DNA of 64,000 bases from Acanthosepion esculentum (taxonomy: Eukaryota; Mollusca; Cephalopoda; Sepiida; Sepiidae), in NCBI GenBank assembly GCA_964036315.1, contig OZ038485.1, positions 74,257,048-74,321,047 of the forward strand, in the 5' to 3' direction. This document shows positions 48,845 through 60,590 of this stretch, piece by piece. Made by a program: the position numbers and the translations under genes. The notes under the pieces are model-generated. The model saw only the letters and a list, made by a program, of their open reading frames with translations, had not been told where the DNA came from and searched no databases. The stretch's first letter is position 1, and every line of letters begins with the position of its first letter.

Positions 48845-48891
48845 AAACTGATTAACAATGGACACGTTGCTTACTTAAAGAAAAGCAAAAG
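48845..48891 (+). CDS. PKHD1L1: PKHD1L1-like exon 13 (47 bp): PA14 domain, middle
   Basis: Acceptor ttatttcag, donor gtatgt. Residues 396-410 and a split Arg. Encodes KLINNGHVAYLKKSKR. It fits between exons 12 and 14 in phase and in the PA14 alignment, where a loop and a short strand are expected. Little sequence to judge by itself; the phase match and splice sites carry the call. Confidence 0.75.
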
Positions 48892-49203
48892 GTATGTGGG
48901 CCAAAATTATTACCCTTTTAGACTAACTGATCTTAATATTGAAAGAGAAGGAAGTTAGTGATCATATGATGAGTAAAATAAGGAGGAATTTCAATTTTAA
49001 GTCACTGTGTTTGTGAACATAAAGTATTTTATATTGGATGACGACAGACAAGATATATAGTTGTGTACTTGCAGGTGTCTCTTTCTCTAATAGATAAAAT
49101 GCCAAAAAAATGATTTGCTTTTTCTACAATAAATTACGATGTAAAAAAACAAGTAAATTTAATGTTTGTTTTGAAGCTCTAACCAACAATATTTATTCTA
49201 AAG

Positions 49204-49390
49204 GTTGAGGTATAAATTTTACAGATATTACATGGAAATAACATACGTTAATACCGACAACCGACAAAATGGTATGATTCAACTTCAAATCTTCAGTTTC
49301 AACTCTTCAGTCAACAATCGAGAAACTGGACTGGCACAAAATGCGCAACAACAAGTTTCAATTTGTGCTGAGACTGTTAAAGAGATTCAA
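49204..49390 (+). CDS. PKHD1L1: PKHD1L1-like exon 14: PA14 domain, end
   Basis: Acceptor attctaaag, donor gtaagt. Residues 411-473. Encodes LRYKFYRYYMEITYVNTDNR and later QVSICAETVKEIQ. The YYxEIxY strand with a preceding basic stretch is the last core strand of PA14 (vertebrate GKEYYIEILLQEY). The in-frame ATG at 49205 is inside the exon, not a start. Confidence 0.87.
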
Positions 49391-50703
49391 GTAAGTCAAC
49401 TCTTACAAATCGGTTTTATTACATAGATTTTTGCAATATGGAAAATTTTAAAAGTGACAAGTAAATTTATTTCAAAATGTTTAACCATAAAGTAGATTTC
49501 AATCCTTAGAAAAATGATTAAAAAGTTAAACTGCAAACGATTTCGATGTAAAAATAATAACATCTGTTTTCTTGTTATTTGGAAAGAAAAAACACAAAGG
49601 ACAAGAAAAAAAAGAAATAAACAAACGGACATAGTTTCCTCCTCCTCCTCCTGCCGATAGACCCAAAAAGGAAATTGAATTTGTTGGCCTTGACTCCCCC
49701 TCTTTAGAATGAGGAATGCGTATATATACTAAGAGCGCGAAAATTAAAGTTGTCTTCTCATTTAATTTTCTTATGGAAAAGTCCCCTGGTTAAAATATAA
49801 CAAGAGAATGTTCCTACATGATTTTTTTTGCAAACCAGTCGAATTCCTGAAGACATAATAAAATTTAAATCAACTGTATCCCTTAGACCGAAAAGATAGC
49901 GGAAAAACAGACGCATTCGTAAACAAGAGTAAGCCTCTTCCAGAGTTTGAAAAAGCAGATTAAATTCAGCCCGATTTCGATTCTTTCTATCCAAAAGAAC
50001 AGAAAAAAAACTTCAACAAGAGACGAACTGTATGTTTAAGAGAAAATATATTTAGTTCAATAAGAACCTAATTTAAGAAGGTCTGTTTTTTAGTCTATTA
50101 ATTTATATTACCTTTACATAGTTAATTTGTGCGATGATTCTGATACGATACGAGCCAAATATTCGAAAGAGAAACTGAAAGGGATGTAAAAACCTATTTT
50201 TAATGAAGTCCAAACATTGGGCTACATGTCTAAGGTTCTGTTAACAATAATTTTATAAGTGTTGACATTTCTGTGGATGTGGGAGTTTAGAATTATGTTA
50301 TTTCTAAAACTGTCTAAAACAAGTATAACTGAAGAAAACTCCTTTGAAGTAAAATAATTTAGTATAACAGTGTTAATGGTCTCAAATTTTTGGCACTTGA
50401 TATTGATTTAATAAGATTTAGTTTTAATTTATTAATTTCTTGGTTGTGTAAAAAATCTGTATTGACTCATTGTAATAATTTTTATACCTAAGATTTTATT
50501 ATTGTGAAGTGTAAAAATAAAGTTTGTTCTTCAAATTAAAACAAATCCATCATTTACTTTTACTGATTTACTTTTTAATTGTAACTTCTTTTATTCATTG
50601 TTACCACCTTATCAAAAAGTAAGTAAATTTTCTGTGTATATTATGCTTGTGTTTTTGGATACAACATGCTGTAATTTCAGTCTTTAAGTTTATTCGCTCT
50701 TTA
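49391..50703. other. Intron sequence, nothing recognised
   Basis: AT-rich; no repeat family or coding region identified before the Gypsy insertion. Confidence 0.5.
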
Positions 50704-50708
50704 CTTTC
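50704..50708. repeat. Left target-site duplication of the Gypsy element
   Basis: ctttc, identical to 56577-56581 on the far side. Confidence 0.85.
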
Positions 50709-50828
50709 TGTAGTACTGTATTTCAATAAGATACTACTATAAAAACAGAACGCTACGGCGAGTGCCGATCGGTCTACCATCTGTTGATCTGATAACGTCC
50801 ATTCCAGAGACTACTCTACTTTATAACA
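50709..50828 (+). repeat. 5' LTR, 120 bp
   Basis: Begins tgtagtactgta and ends ttataaca. It has a TATA-like actataaaaacag. It aligns along its length with 56450-56576, apart from a small gap. A start codon for gag follows at 50831. Confidence 0.85.
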
Positions 50829-50830
50829 AT

Positions 50831-51558
50831 ATGGCTTCTTCGATAGGATCCAAAACCGCGTTGGTTGAGCCGGAGCACATAGAAACTTAGATTAGATGTT
50901 TAGCAGCGTTGGCTAAGGTAAAGAAACTGAAAGACAAGAAAGCCTCCGGAAGGGGGAATAAAATTACTGATTTATTTTTGACTTCGGCAGAATGTGATGC
51001 CATAAATAAAATATCCATTATAGTGTACTCCGAAATACTGGAAGACTTAACATAGGAAATTTCAACCATTATAAAAAGAAACATGCTACCAAAAAAGCTG
51101 ATCATTGCAGAGATAGAACAACATTTATGGAAAATAAACAGAACCCAAATGAAATCGTAATGCACTATCTATACAGATTGAAAGAAGTGTCAAGATATTG
51201 CAAATTTTAAAAACTGTGTTCAAGAGAAATGTCTACAGAAGACGAATTGATGCTTCTAAGGCTAATTGAAGGCATGTATGACGTTATATACAAACATAAG
51301 ATCCTAGAACGGCTACAAGCGAATGATATGAATTTAGAAGCAAGTGTAGAATTCTTACAGCAATTAGAATTAGAATTAATTAATGAACTTAAGAATTCTA
51401 AAAACAGTGTGGAAGCATACAACACAACTAAAATCCTAATTAAGTGCAAATATAGCGACAAAGAACACAAAAGAAACAAAAACAGATGTCCAACCTTAGG
51501 AAAATTATGTTTAAACTGTAAAAGAAAAGACCATTTGTGTGTGCACATACAAAAATGA
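50831..51558 (+). pseudogene. Gypsy gag remnant with zinc knuckle
   Basis: An ATG three bases after the 5' LTR opens a frame (MASSIGSKTALVEPEH) that soon hits a stop. Other frames continue, and the ORF 51229-51558 has an acidic helical stretch followed by KCKYSDKEHKRNKNRCP and LCLNCKRKDHLC. These resemble the paired Cys/His knuckles of Gypsy Gag (CxxCxxxHxxxxCP and CxxCxxxNHxxxxC), though the first knuckle has lost a Cys. Nonfunctional. Confidence 0.7.
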
Positions 51559-51649
51559 ATAGAAAGGGTAGAAAATATAAACCTTCGTACTGAAAATACA
51601 GAAGTATATTCGACAAGAACACTTGCAAAAAGTAGAGAGACAGTAAAAT

Positions 51650-52970
51650 TGAATAGCTTTACTTTTCCCATGCAGTTTAACACGGGGAGCGATGTTACCT
51701 TTATTCCAAGGAATTTCTGGGGAAAATAGGTAAACCCAAACTAAGAAAAAATAATCTAATTTAAAATAATTTGATAAAACTGTCATCAAAACTCTAGGCT
51801 CCTTCGAAGGAACTTTCGAGACAAAAAAAACGTTTTGAGATTATTCCTATCTCTGTTGTAGAATGCACAAAAAAATCTGGGCTCCTGGGAAAAGACGTTT
51901 TAAAAGTGGAAATTAATAAACTGTATAAAGTCAGAAGAAACTGACATCGGACTATTGAAGAGATATAAAGCGAGTATTCGTCTAAAATAAAATAGTCACC
52001 CGATCTATTTTAAATCTCGAAAAATAACTATTCACATTCTACTCATGGTAGAACAAGGCATATTGGAAGTTACCCAAGGTGGTAGCAGTTGGGCTTCACC
52101 AACTGTTGCGATACTAAAGTCCAATGGCGATTTGAGGATATGCGGGATTACAAAATAGGCATTCCCCTTACCTAAAATAAAATCGGAAAGTTATGAGTTA
52201 GTAGGAATTAAATACTTTGCCAAGATTAACCTGAAATCAGCATATAGCCAGATAGAAATTGACAGAAAATTTAAAGAAGTCACTACAATTAACGCCCCGA
52301 TAGGCTTACTAAGACGGGCTCGTATTCCATTTGGAGTTAAGACTTCAAGCCATATTTTTCAAAAGGCAATTGAAAAAATTCAACCAGAGGGGGTAAAAAA
52401 TATAATCCTATATTAAGACGGTATAGGCATAGATGCTAACAGTAAAGAGGAATATCGTACTTGGGATACCAAATATCTAAAGAAAGAATTTCACCGGACA
52501 ATAAACTAACAAATAAAATCAAAATATAAAAAAGAATTAGAATCCTTTTGAGGATTGACCAATTTTTATAGCAAATATATACCTAGATACAGCGAACTAA
52601 TAGAACCATTTTCAGAATTACGGAAAAAGAATACAGAATTTAAATGGACTCAAAGACAAAATATAACTTTTGAAATCTTAAAAAAGGTACTAATAAGAAA
52701 ACCTATTGCAAAAAAATTTGATCCAAAAAAGAAATGATATTGACTATGAATGCAAGTGAACATGCTGTAGCTGCAATTTTGTCTCAAGAAGGTCATCCAA
52801 TAATGTACCTGTCGAGAAAATCAACGTCAGCTGAAGCTAACTACTCAAATATTGAGAAAGTAGCGTTAACAATAGTATGGAGCACAGAAAGAGCTCGACA
52901 TTTTTTGTTAGGACGAAAATTTTTGTTAAAGTCAGATCACAGACCTTTTAGAGTTTATATTTAACTCCAA
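51650..52970 (+). pseudogene. Gypsy pol remnant: protease, RT, RNase H
   Basis: Protease: FNTGSDVTFIP near 51678, where the active-site Asp of DTGS has become Asn. RT: GSSWASPTVAILKSNGDLRI near 52083; then AKINLKSAYSQIEID near 52218, with Asn where motif A has Asp. Motif C is destroyed by a stop (ILY, stop, DG at about 52408-52420). RNase H and thumb: LTNFYSKYIPRYSELI near 52555, MTMNASEHAVAAILSQEGHP-like block from 52740 and LGRKFLLKSDHRPF near 52910. Several frames and stops are involved, so no working enzyme can be made. Confidence 0.8.
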
Positions 52971-53021
52971 AAAAGAATTACCAAAAGTCACATCATCTAG
53001 AATTTTAAAATAGGATATAAA

Positions 53022-55057
53022 TAGGTATGTCCAATATTTCGCTAAAAAGTGGTATACCTTGACGAAAAAAGGTCCCCAAATTGATAAAACAATTTTTAAC
53101 GTTTAAATATTTATGTTGTTATTAAAGAGGAAAGACCAAAGTATTTTCTGAATATTTTTTCAGATTTTTTAATCCTTCCTATAAATGTTAAAAATTTTAT
53201 TAAAAAATCTTGTTTTTTTTCGTAAAAAATTTCGTAAAATCGAACTTATCGACATTTCTGTCGGAAAGATCATAGTTTGTTAGTTAAAAAATCATGAAAA
53301 ATCAATTACACCTTTTTCTTTTGTTATCTTAGGAAATTTAGAATGATTAAAGTATACTTAATGTAATTTGAAAGAAACATCACTTACATTTTTAGCAGAA
53401 AATTTTTTAAGAGAGATATTTCCAACCAGGGTGCTCTATTTTGACAGGCGTTAATTGATGTACGTCAATATATTCACAACTTACGGCACGGAAATTTATC
53501 GGACGGTAGCGCAGAAGTGATATAATTCGTTCTAATTTTAAGTGAATCTGGTTAGTAGATTTAAAAAAAAAAATTCACTTTCAAATGTTTTTTTTACCTT
53601 ACGTTTGAGGAAGAATTCTGCACTGAAAATAACATTTAAATTATGAAAGAAAATCAAATTTTACAAGTAAAAATAAAACAGTAAAAAAAATACATTTTTT
53701 TAAATTGAGGTTTATTATTTCAGTCATGAAATATTTTTCTGAGAATATAAAAATTACATGAAACACCATTAATTGAAACGGGTTAACTTAATGAAATGAG
53801 ATTTTATTTCCTTTTTATTAAGGCAGATTTTTTTCTATTTATTAATAATTATGATATGGCAGTAATATGAGATTTATTTTATTTATTAATAAAATTAACA
53901 TGCTATGTTGGTTTTGTTTTTTGACTCAACAAGTATTTAGTAGTAGCGAGCTAACTCCAGAAAATTTAAACTCCAAAAATCGTTTTAATTGATAATTTGT
54001 CGTGTGGATAATAATTCCAAAGTAATGTACAATGAATTTATGCATTCGATTTCAAACTTGAAAATTTGGGTGGACTTCCAAGGGCGTTTTTTGTTTTTTT
54101 TTTGTAATTGTAAATAGTCGATATTTTCTTTTATCCCAGTATTCGATTATATTTGAATAGAAAAAGAAAAAAATTGAAAATAATACGACGATATTCAGAA
54201 AATTTGACAAGCGTTGTTTTGTTGTTACTGAACGAATCAAAGCCATTTCTGAAGTAAAAAAAAAACTTGCTTCTATCAAAAGAAACTACTCGCGTGACAT
54301 TATTTCAAGGTGTGCATCCATACTTTCGTTGGAGACAATTTTAAATACAATTTTGGAATATTAAAAATTATTTTAAAAATAATTATGGTTGTCAGATTTT
54401 AATAAGCTTTCAAATTTATGATCTTTAAAAAATAGAAAACATAATATATCATTTCCATAAGGTTACAGAAAGAACTTAATGTATAAATATATAACAACCT
54501 TTTGTCATATTGTGTATTTAAAATTGAAAAGAAAAAGAAAATTAATGTAAAAATTCATTGTTCATCAAAAAAAGTTTTTTCTTTCAGATAATAATTACCT
54601 TCGTATATATTATTCAGAAAAGCCATTAAAAACTTTCTTAATTAAATATTGTCTTAGTTTTATTGGGTTTTGTATTTTTACAATTGAGGTAAAAGTTTGG
54701 ACAATTTCGGACATTTTTTTTAACAAAAAAATCGATGATTTAGATTTTTCAGAGTTTTGTGCATTTAATTAAAAAAAAAAATTCAGGTTGCAAATAAATT
54801 TTTTTTTGTGTTTTCATAAAATTAAGTTCGAGGGGGGTAACAGATATAAAAAAAAAATATTTATACCATGACTTTCAAAGAGACAAACATTTCTAAAATA
54901 AGTTCATTCATTTCTGAATAAGTTCTGAAGTTTTCATTAAAATCCAACAAGTATTTAATTTTTACAAGAATTTCGAAATTAATGTGTCTTTCAACTGACA
55001 AAAAAACAACTAAAAACAAACGCTAAAATGTCCAATTTTGGCAATTGGACATACCTA
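53022..55057. mobile_element. hAT-like non-autonomous DNA transposon nested in the Gypsy
   Basis: Left end taggtatgtccaat (53022) and right end attggacataccta (ending 55057) are perfect 14-bp inverted repeats. Directly outside lies gatataaa on both sides (53014-53021 and 55058-55065), an exact 8-bp target duplication. Eight bp and a TAGG-type terminus suit the hAT superfamily. The 2,036 bp interior is AT-rich with poly-T runs and has no transposase ORF, so it would need a helper. A related arm lies at 13760-14230. Confidence 0.82.
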
Positions 55058-55065
55058 GATATAAA

Positions 55066-56100
55066 CCTCATGGCTTTTGATTTTGACATCATATAAAAGG
55101 GGAACACTATTCCACACGTACATGCGCTATCCAGACTAAATTTCGACAGTAAAAATTACAAACGTCTGAATATTCAGAAGATGAAATACTAGACTGGGTT
55201 GAAACGGACGTCTTACCCCTAAATGATCACATAACAGAAACCATACAAAATCCAGTGTTAAGTAGAATTTCAGACAGAATAAAAATAAAACACATGGAGC
55301 AATTGTTCAATGGCAGAAAGATCCTACACAATATTAAGGCATAAGTTAACTGTAGAGAAAGGCATAGTATGCAATAGAGATATTATAATACCCCCACAAA
55401 GTTTAAGAAAAGAAGTACTAAAAGGTGTACACGATGATGTACATTGTGATATAACAGCGACACAAATTAGATTAAAATTACAAGTGTGGTGACCTGGAAA
55501 TTCTCGAAATGTAGAAGACTGTTAAAAGATGCCCAAAATGTGCTGAAATATAAAAAAAAACTTTCGGCAAAACACAATCACTCGCGGCCTAAAGAAAAAG
55601 AACCATGAACTCGGGTACACATTGATCATGCCCATATTAAAGGCATGGGGCTATTTTTAATTTTAGTGAACTCATTTTCAAGATGGCCCGAAGTAATTAA
55701 GGTTGCTGACAGAAAATCTACCAGTGTAAAACAAATATTAAGAACAATATTTTCAAGGAATGGGGTACCTGAAACATTGGTCTCAGATTACGCGCCAGAA
55801 TTTTGCGAGGAATGTTTGGGCCCGTGGCTAAGCGTATTGGATGCATTCCTGTATAGAACACCACTTTACCACCCACAGTCAAATGGAATCGCAAAAAGAA
55901 TAGTGAAGACTGTGAAAATTGGACTAAAAGCATTTTCCCCATCTAATGATAATATAGATAGGAAAATTCCACCTGCTGGCAGACTACAAAGTCCTTCCAC
56001 ATTAATGGGTAGACAGATTAGATCTCCCATAACAATCTCATTTTCAACAAGTGAAAGTTTAAAGACAAAGAATCTAATCCAGAGAAGGCGAACTTTGTAG
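55066..56100 (+). pseudogene. Gypsy integrase remnant
   Basis: The ORF 55310-55492 has the region of the HHCC finger and the LRKEVLKGVHDDVHCDITAT block. The catalytic core follows at about 55615-56100: HIDHAHIKG, then SFSRWPEVIKV, then ETLVSDYAPEFCEE. The block PLYHPQSNGIAKRIVKTVK has a Lys where the catalytic Glu of the DDE triad (GxAER) belongs. Frames are broken between finger and core. Inactive by these changes. Confidence 0.8.
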
Positions 56101-56179
56101 TACAGAAAGGACACAACACAGCATACTAACGAAAAATGGACAAAATATACTGGCCCATGCGGATCAGTTTGGAAGTAGA

Positions 56180-56398
56180 ATGGAACCTGAGGATATAGAA
56201 ATGGACGAAGAATCTGAAGGTGAAGAACACGATGGGGAGAAGGGGACTAATGAATCCAGTAGTGAAAATGAACAAACTATGGATGATAATGACCAGAAAT
56301 CTGACGATGAGCAGGAAGAGGAAAATGAACTCAGACCTAGGTCCCCTATAAGAAGAAAGCAAGATACATATCAAGAAAGTTTAGATTCCCAAGTATAA
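56180..56398 (+). pseudogene. Acidic C-terminal tail of Gypsy integrase
   Basis: 72 codons rich in Glu, Asp and Ser with the ending LRPRSPIRRKQDTYQ. Gypsy integrases often end in an acidic linker with a RPRxxIRRPxRY-like motif, so I take this as the pol tail and not a separate gene. It ends 52 bp before the 3' LTR. Confidence 0.55.
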
Positions 56399-56449
56399 TT
56401 AGAAGTCAAAGATCAACGAAGGGCATAAGTCCATTTCGCTTCACGGAGG

Positions 56450-56576
56450 TGTAGTATTGTATGTAAATGAGATACTGTTATAAAAGCAGTACGCCACAAC
56501 GAATGCCGGTCGGGCTACAATCTCTCTGGAATAGACCTGACAATATCTATTCCAGAGACGTCTCTACTTCATAACA
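56450..56576 (+). repeat. 3' LTR, 127 bp
   Basis: Begins tgtagtattgta and ends cataaca; partner of 50709-50828. The purine-rich cacggagg directly before it may be the remains of the polypurine tract. Confidence 0.85.
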
Positions 56577-56581
56577 CTTTC
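56577..56581. repeat. Right target-site duplication of the Gypsy element
   Basis: ctttc, identical to 50704-50708. Confidence 0.85.
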
Positions 56582-56819
56582 ACTCATTCTTACAGTTTTT
56601 TTCTCTTTCTCCAATTAGTGAATAGCAACATTAGAACGGAAACAATATCGATTCAGTTAAAGTAGATTACTCATTATTTTCTGGAAACAAACTTGTTATT
56701 AAAATTATTGGCTGCTTAAAAATCATATTTCTATTTGTTTATCTTAGGCTGTTTTATAAAATAGTTTCCGATAATAAAGAGAGAGAAAGAAGGATAACCG
56801 CAATCGGGATGACAGTGTC

Positions 56820-57090
56820 AATGTGAACTCCGGGATTCTCTCATTAGCTATATGGTATGTTCTTCGCTGAGGCTACGGTTTTTGAATTCAGAGTTACCCT
56901 TCTCTTAGAATAGTTACCAACTAAAGCTAAAGAGCCCAGTCTACTTGACTATTTAATCCATAGCTGGAAGAGAGGAGATGGATTCGTACATTTTCCAAGG
57001 TCATTTGCGCGTAAGTGAATATAATGAACTCGACAGCAATTCTAATTCGACACTCCGATTTCTCCTTCTGAGACGCTATTACACCATCTG
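56820..57090 (-). mobile_element. Old copy of the second tRNA-derived SINE family
   Basis: The plus-strand blocks cccagtctacttgac, ggaagagaggagatggattc and catttgcgcgtaagtgaat occur in the same order as in 37584-37866 (cccagtctaccctgc, ggagaagaagaggggttata, caagcgaatgta). The minus-strand head ggtgtaatagcgtctcagaa resembles the other copy's A-box region. Much more diverged. Confidence 0.5.
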
Positions 57091-57981
57091 TAATACAAAA
57101 CAATAATAATAAGCTAAAAATCTTCCATTTCCATTAAATTTTAGTTTTCCTCGATACTGTTGACTTAAATGATAAAGAGAGAAAATAGCTGTCAAAAGAA
57201 AATTAATCGTTAATTATCATTAGTTATGTTTGTTCAAATAAAAACAGCGTATTAATTTGTTAAGACAACATTAACAGCTTATTTTATCCAAGGTACATGC
57301 TTAACAACAACATCCTTATAAATCAACTTCAAAGCTTTTCTTATTTCTGTCGAGTAAAGGTATATTTACAGACACATGAGTAAGTGTAGTCACAGACTCT
57401 TATTAAAAAGGGTATCTTATGAAAAGGTGCATTTACTAACCATTATGAATAGGTGTAGTTACAGACGAATAATAAAAGATATCTTTCCAGGCTTCTCTGA
57501 AAGTTTTTATTGGGGCATATGTGTAGTTACAATCCCTTATGAAAATGTCTTGCTGTCAAAGAAAAATGACAGAAATATTTAGCTTTTTGGTATTTTATAC
57601 GCACAATATTGTTATAATATTTATTATCTATTTGTCTGTGATCTCAAAAATAATCTCGCGCTGAAAGCACACATACACATACACAACCGCAAATATAAAG
57701 AGATATATATTACATGATGTATATGTCGATTAGAACTGATCGATGACTTTTTAAAGCATTCATTCTAGTCGCATAAATGGATGTATCAGTGCAAGACGGG
57801 AATGATAAATATTCTAAGAGTTTCAATGTCATAACACTAAATATTTATGTACACATTAAATATACGCAGTAAATGTTTATACCTACCGATTTATGTATCT
57901 ATAGTCTGTGTAATACCCTTGTAGAAGACGCTGACTTTATTATTACCTTATTAATGACGGATATATTGATTATGCATTAAA

Positions 57982-58051
<70 letters not shown>

Positions 58052-58701
58052 ACTGAAAAAAGTGAAATTTTCAACAGATGTATTGGTCATAATTAGAATT
58101 TAATTACTGTCAAATTTCTCTTTGCACAGAGAAAGCATTACAATATATTCAAATGTGAAATTTAAGATAAGTAAAAAAAAAAAGTGTTTAATGAATTTCT
58201 TCAAAATTAAGGGTGTTTATTTCACTTTTAAAAGCATTTCAAAGTATTTGATATCATTTCGATTTCATGGAATGTTAAAAGATTTTATTAAGAAATTGCA
58301 GCTTGTACTTAATACGGAACATTCCTACTACAATAAACCCTTAAAATAACGCCTTTTTATTGTGTAAAAACATATGATATATGATAAAATTTAATACTAC
58401 TGGGAAAGAAGCAATTTTGCTGCAACAAATATCACGCACACTCGATATTGATATGTATTTCCAAAATCGAACAATTCTGTTGCGCTATCAAACTAAAAAG
58501 AAAAAAATTAAAAATAATTTTAACCTTAAAAGCTACAGAAAAAAAAATTTAAATATACAATATCTTTTATTTTGCTTTATTATTATAGACTATCAACCTA
58601 TGTATCAAGTTATATTTCTTTAATTTGACTTAATACATTCCAAATCATAACTTGCAGTTTAATTTTTATGTCACTCATTTTATTATCATTTTCTTACAAA
58701 G
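57091..58701. other. Intron with (AT)n array
   Basis: AT-rich, with (AT)n at about 57988-58048 and a weak repeated motif gtgtagttacagac near 57380, 57450 and 57520. ORFs here are low-complexity; no gene supported. Confidence 0.5.
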
Positions 58702-58828
58702 GTAATAAAATTGGACAATTTAACAGAAGTAGCACCAGTTGACGAAATACAAGAGCTGAGAGTTACCAAACCTTTTCACGTTGGAAAAGATGCCATGTTC
58801 AAATTGATATTCGGTGGAACGGCTACAG
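58702..58828 (+). CDS. PKHD1L1: PKHD1L1-like exon 15: linker after PA14
   Basis: Acceptor cttacaaag, donor gttggt. Residues 474-515, phase 0 in, phase 1 out. Encodes VIKLDNLTEVAPVDEIQELR then VTKPFHVGKDAMFKLIFGG. It corresponds to vertebrate VITLENWxxxxxxxEVQKIKVTS, followed by the YRLIY-type strand. The preceding intron is 9.3 kb and contains the Gypsy insertion. Confidence 0.85.
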
Positions 58829-60446
58829 GTTGGTTTCTTGGATTTAAACAAATTATGTTCATTTGACAATATATTGGCCTGAAAACGATAAAATCTAATG
58901 TTCGGCATACAAAGAGTCTAATTAAACAAAAGAAAGGCAATGATTGATAAACTGCATTACTATGTTGTACAAAAAGTTTTAAATAAATTTTCTAATAATA
59001 TGAAATATTCATGATTTCTATTCATATTTTAACTTATCCATATTCGGAAAGAGGCTAATATATAACCTACATACGCTGCTTAACAGAATTAGTGAAATTT
59101 GATTCATTTGGTTGATTCATTCATATGATTGAATCCAACAATCCAATTGCTGAATTTAGGATCCGAAAATGAATAACTGAAAATGTCAAATTTTACTTCC
59201 TATAGATATAATGTGAAAACTTAATTTAAAGTTGTTATCATTTATTCATCTTTTTCTTTTTGTTGGTATTTTTGTCTGTGTGTTTTTTGTAAAATTGATA
59301 TTTCAAAAGTGATTATACTGTTTCTGAACAAAGAAACCGTTTTCATCTAAGAAGCTGAAAACTGAGTTGAAGACGAAATAGTTAAAAAATTAGAAATTGC
59401 ATTAAATACAGCCTTATTATTTGATATCTCCACGGGTGGTTTTGAATGTAATAAAATTGAAAGAAGTTAACCATGCAATTACTGCTGCATATGAATTGAT
59501 TCCATGTCAATTTATTGTATTCATAATAGGGATATTTCAATAATTCGATTATGGTCTGTTTTCTTTTATTTAGAAGATGAATTGTTATTATATACCTTTC
59601 CATCCAGATTAGTAAACTCATCTTGATTTCACAACATTTCGGCCATAGTACCTTCCGGTATCTGCCATACTCGGTAATTCTTTTAGCATTTTGAACTGAG
59701 CCCTTTATACAATCAATTGGGGTAATTTGTTATAATTCCGCTTTCCATGTTTAAGGTATATTTCATTTCAGATAATGCTCATCAGTCTTATTCTCCTTTG
59801 TGTCGCTTTTCCGTTTCTCTCACTGAAGAGAGTGACTTTTCAGCACTATTAAAACTAGAAACTGAATTCACAGCCGCCAGGGAATCAGATATGTTTTTGA
59901 CCAAAGCTTTAATCCACTATGCTAGTATCTCGTGGAAGATTCCATAACTGATTCTAATCATGGGAAATAGCTGACAACGGTTACAATTTTTCCCTACATT
60001 TTCTGATATTTGATTGTTTGCTTTGCTCCTCATCTTGAACTAAAAATCGATCAGCATTAAAACACCGACTCAAAAACCAGTACTCGATCAAAGCTTGGCG
60101 AAGCCTTTAGAGGATCTCAGTAGCAGATTAGCAGAGCTTCATGAAAAAAAAGTTGAATGGAGTCACTTTGCTCGAATTCGTCGGCCACTGTAATGACCAG
60201 AGAGTCATTCCAACAAAAAGTATGAAGACCCAGGTAATCATTAAAAACGAATAGATAGCACAGAAACTATTAGCAGATTGATTTAATATGATGAGTGGCA
60301 ATATGCGTTCAGTGGTAAAATCACAACATGTAACTTTCGTGAAAGCTATTTTCAATTGTCGATATCTAAATAGAATGCCCAATTGAATAATTACGTCGTG
60401 TTTTCCATGTGATTTATTTTGTTGTATTAATTCGTCTTAATTACAG
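58829..60446. other. Intron sequence, nothing recognised
   Basis: No recognised element. An ORF at 59747-59947 has SEESDFSALLKLETEF-like residues but no family and no usable splice context. Confidence 0.45.
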
Positions 60447-60590
60447 TTCCTCTGTCAAGTAATGCAATACCTCTGGATGTACAGAAAGCATTGGAAAATT
60501 TACCAATGATTGGAAGCGGTAATGTGCTAGTTACTGCCAATTTTACAGTCAACTCAGCAATTTACTTCATTTTTCTAAAACTTGATGTGG
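60447..60590 (+). CDS. PKHD1L1: PKHD1L1-like exon 16
   Basis: Acceptor cttaattacag, donor gtgagt. Residues 516-563. Encodes PLSSNAIPLDVQKALENLPM then IGSGNVLVTANFTVNSAIYF. It follows the pattern of a repeated fibrocystin-L linker: IPxDAxxxxxQxALxxL, VQV, then YxVTF. Confidence 0.87.

Larger units (their letters stand above)
50709..56576 (+). mobile_element. Complete but dead Gypsy-type LTR retrotransposon with nested insertion
   Basis: The element starts and ends with related short LTRs (50709-50828 and 56450-56576, TG...CA) and is flanked by an exact 5-bp target duplication, ctttc (50704-50708 and 56577-56581). Inside come gag, protease, RT, RNase H and integrase in the Ty3/Gypsy order. The LTRs differ by roughly a quarter of their positions, so the insertion is old. 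A 2,036-bp hAT-like element and its 8-bp duplication interrupt the region between RNase H and integrase. Without them the element would be about 3.8 kb, short for a Gypsy. Stops, frameshifts and altered catalytic residues make it inactive. Same strand as the host gene, inside the intron between exons 14 and 15. Confidence 0.85.

Noticed and set aside
56180..56398. Acidic ORF as an independent host protein
   Set aside because: It sits between the Gypsy integrase and the 3' LTR and ends in an integrase-tail-like motif, so it is explained by the element.
59747..59947. ORF as an extra PKHD1L1-like exon between exons 15 and 16
   Set aside because: Exons 15 and 16 already join in phase, and the ORF has no matching vertebrate segment or usable splice sites.
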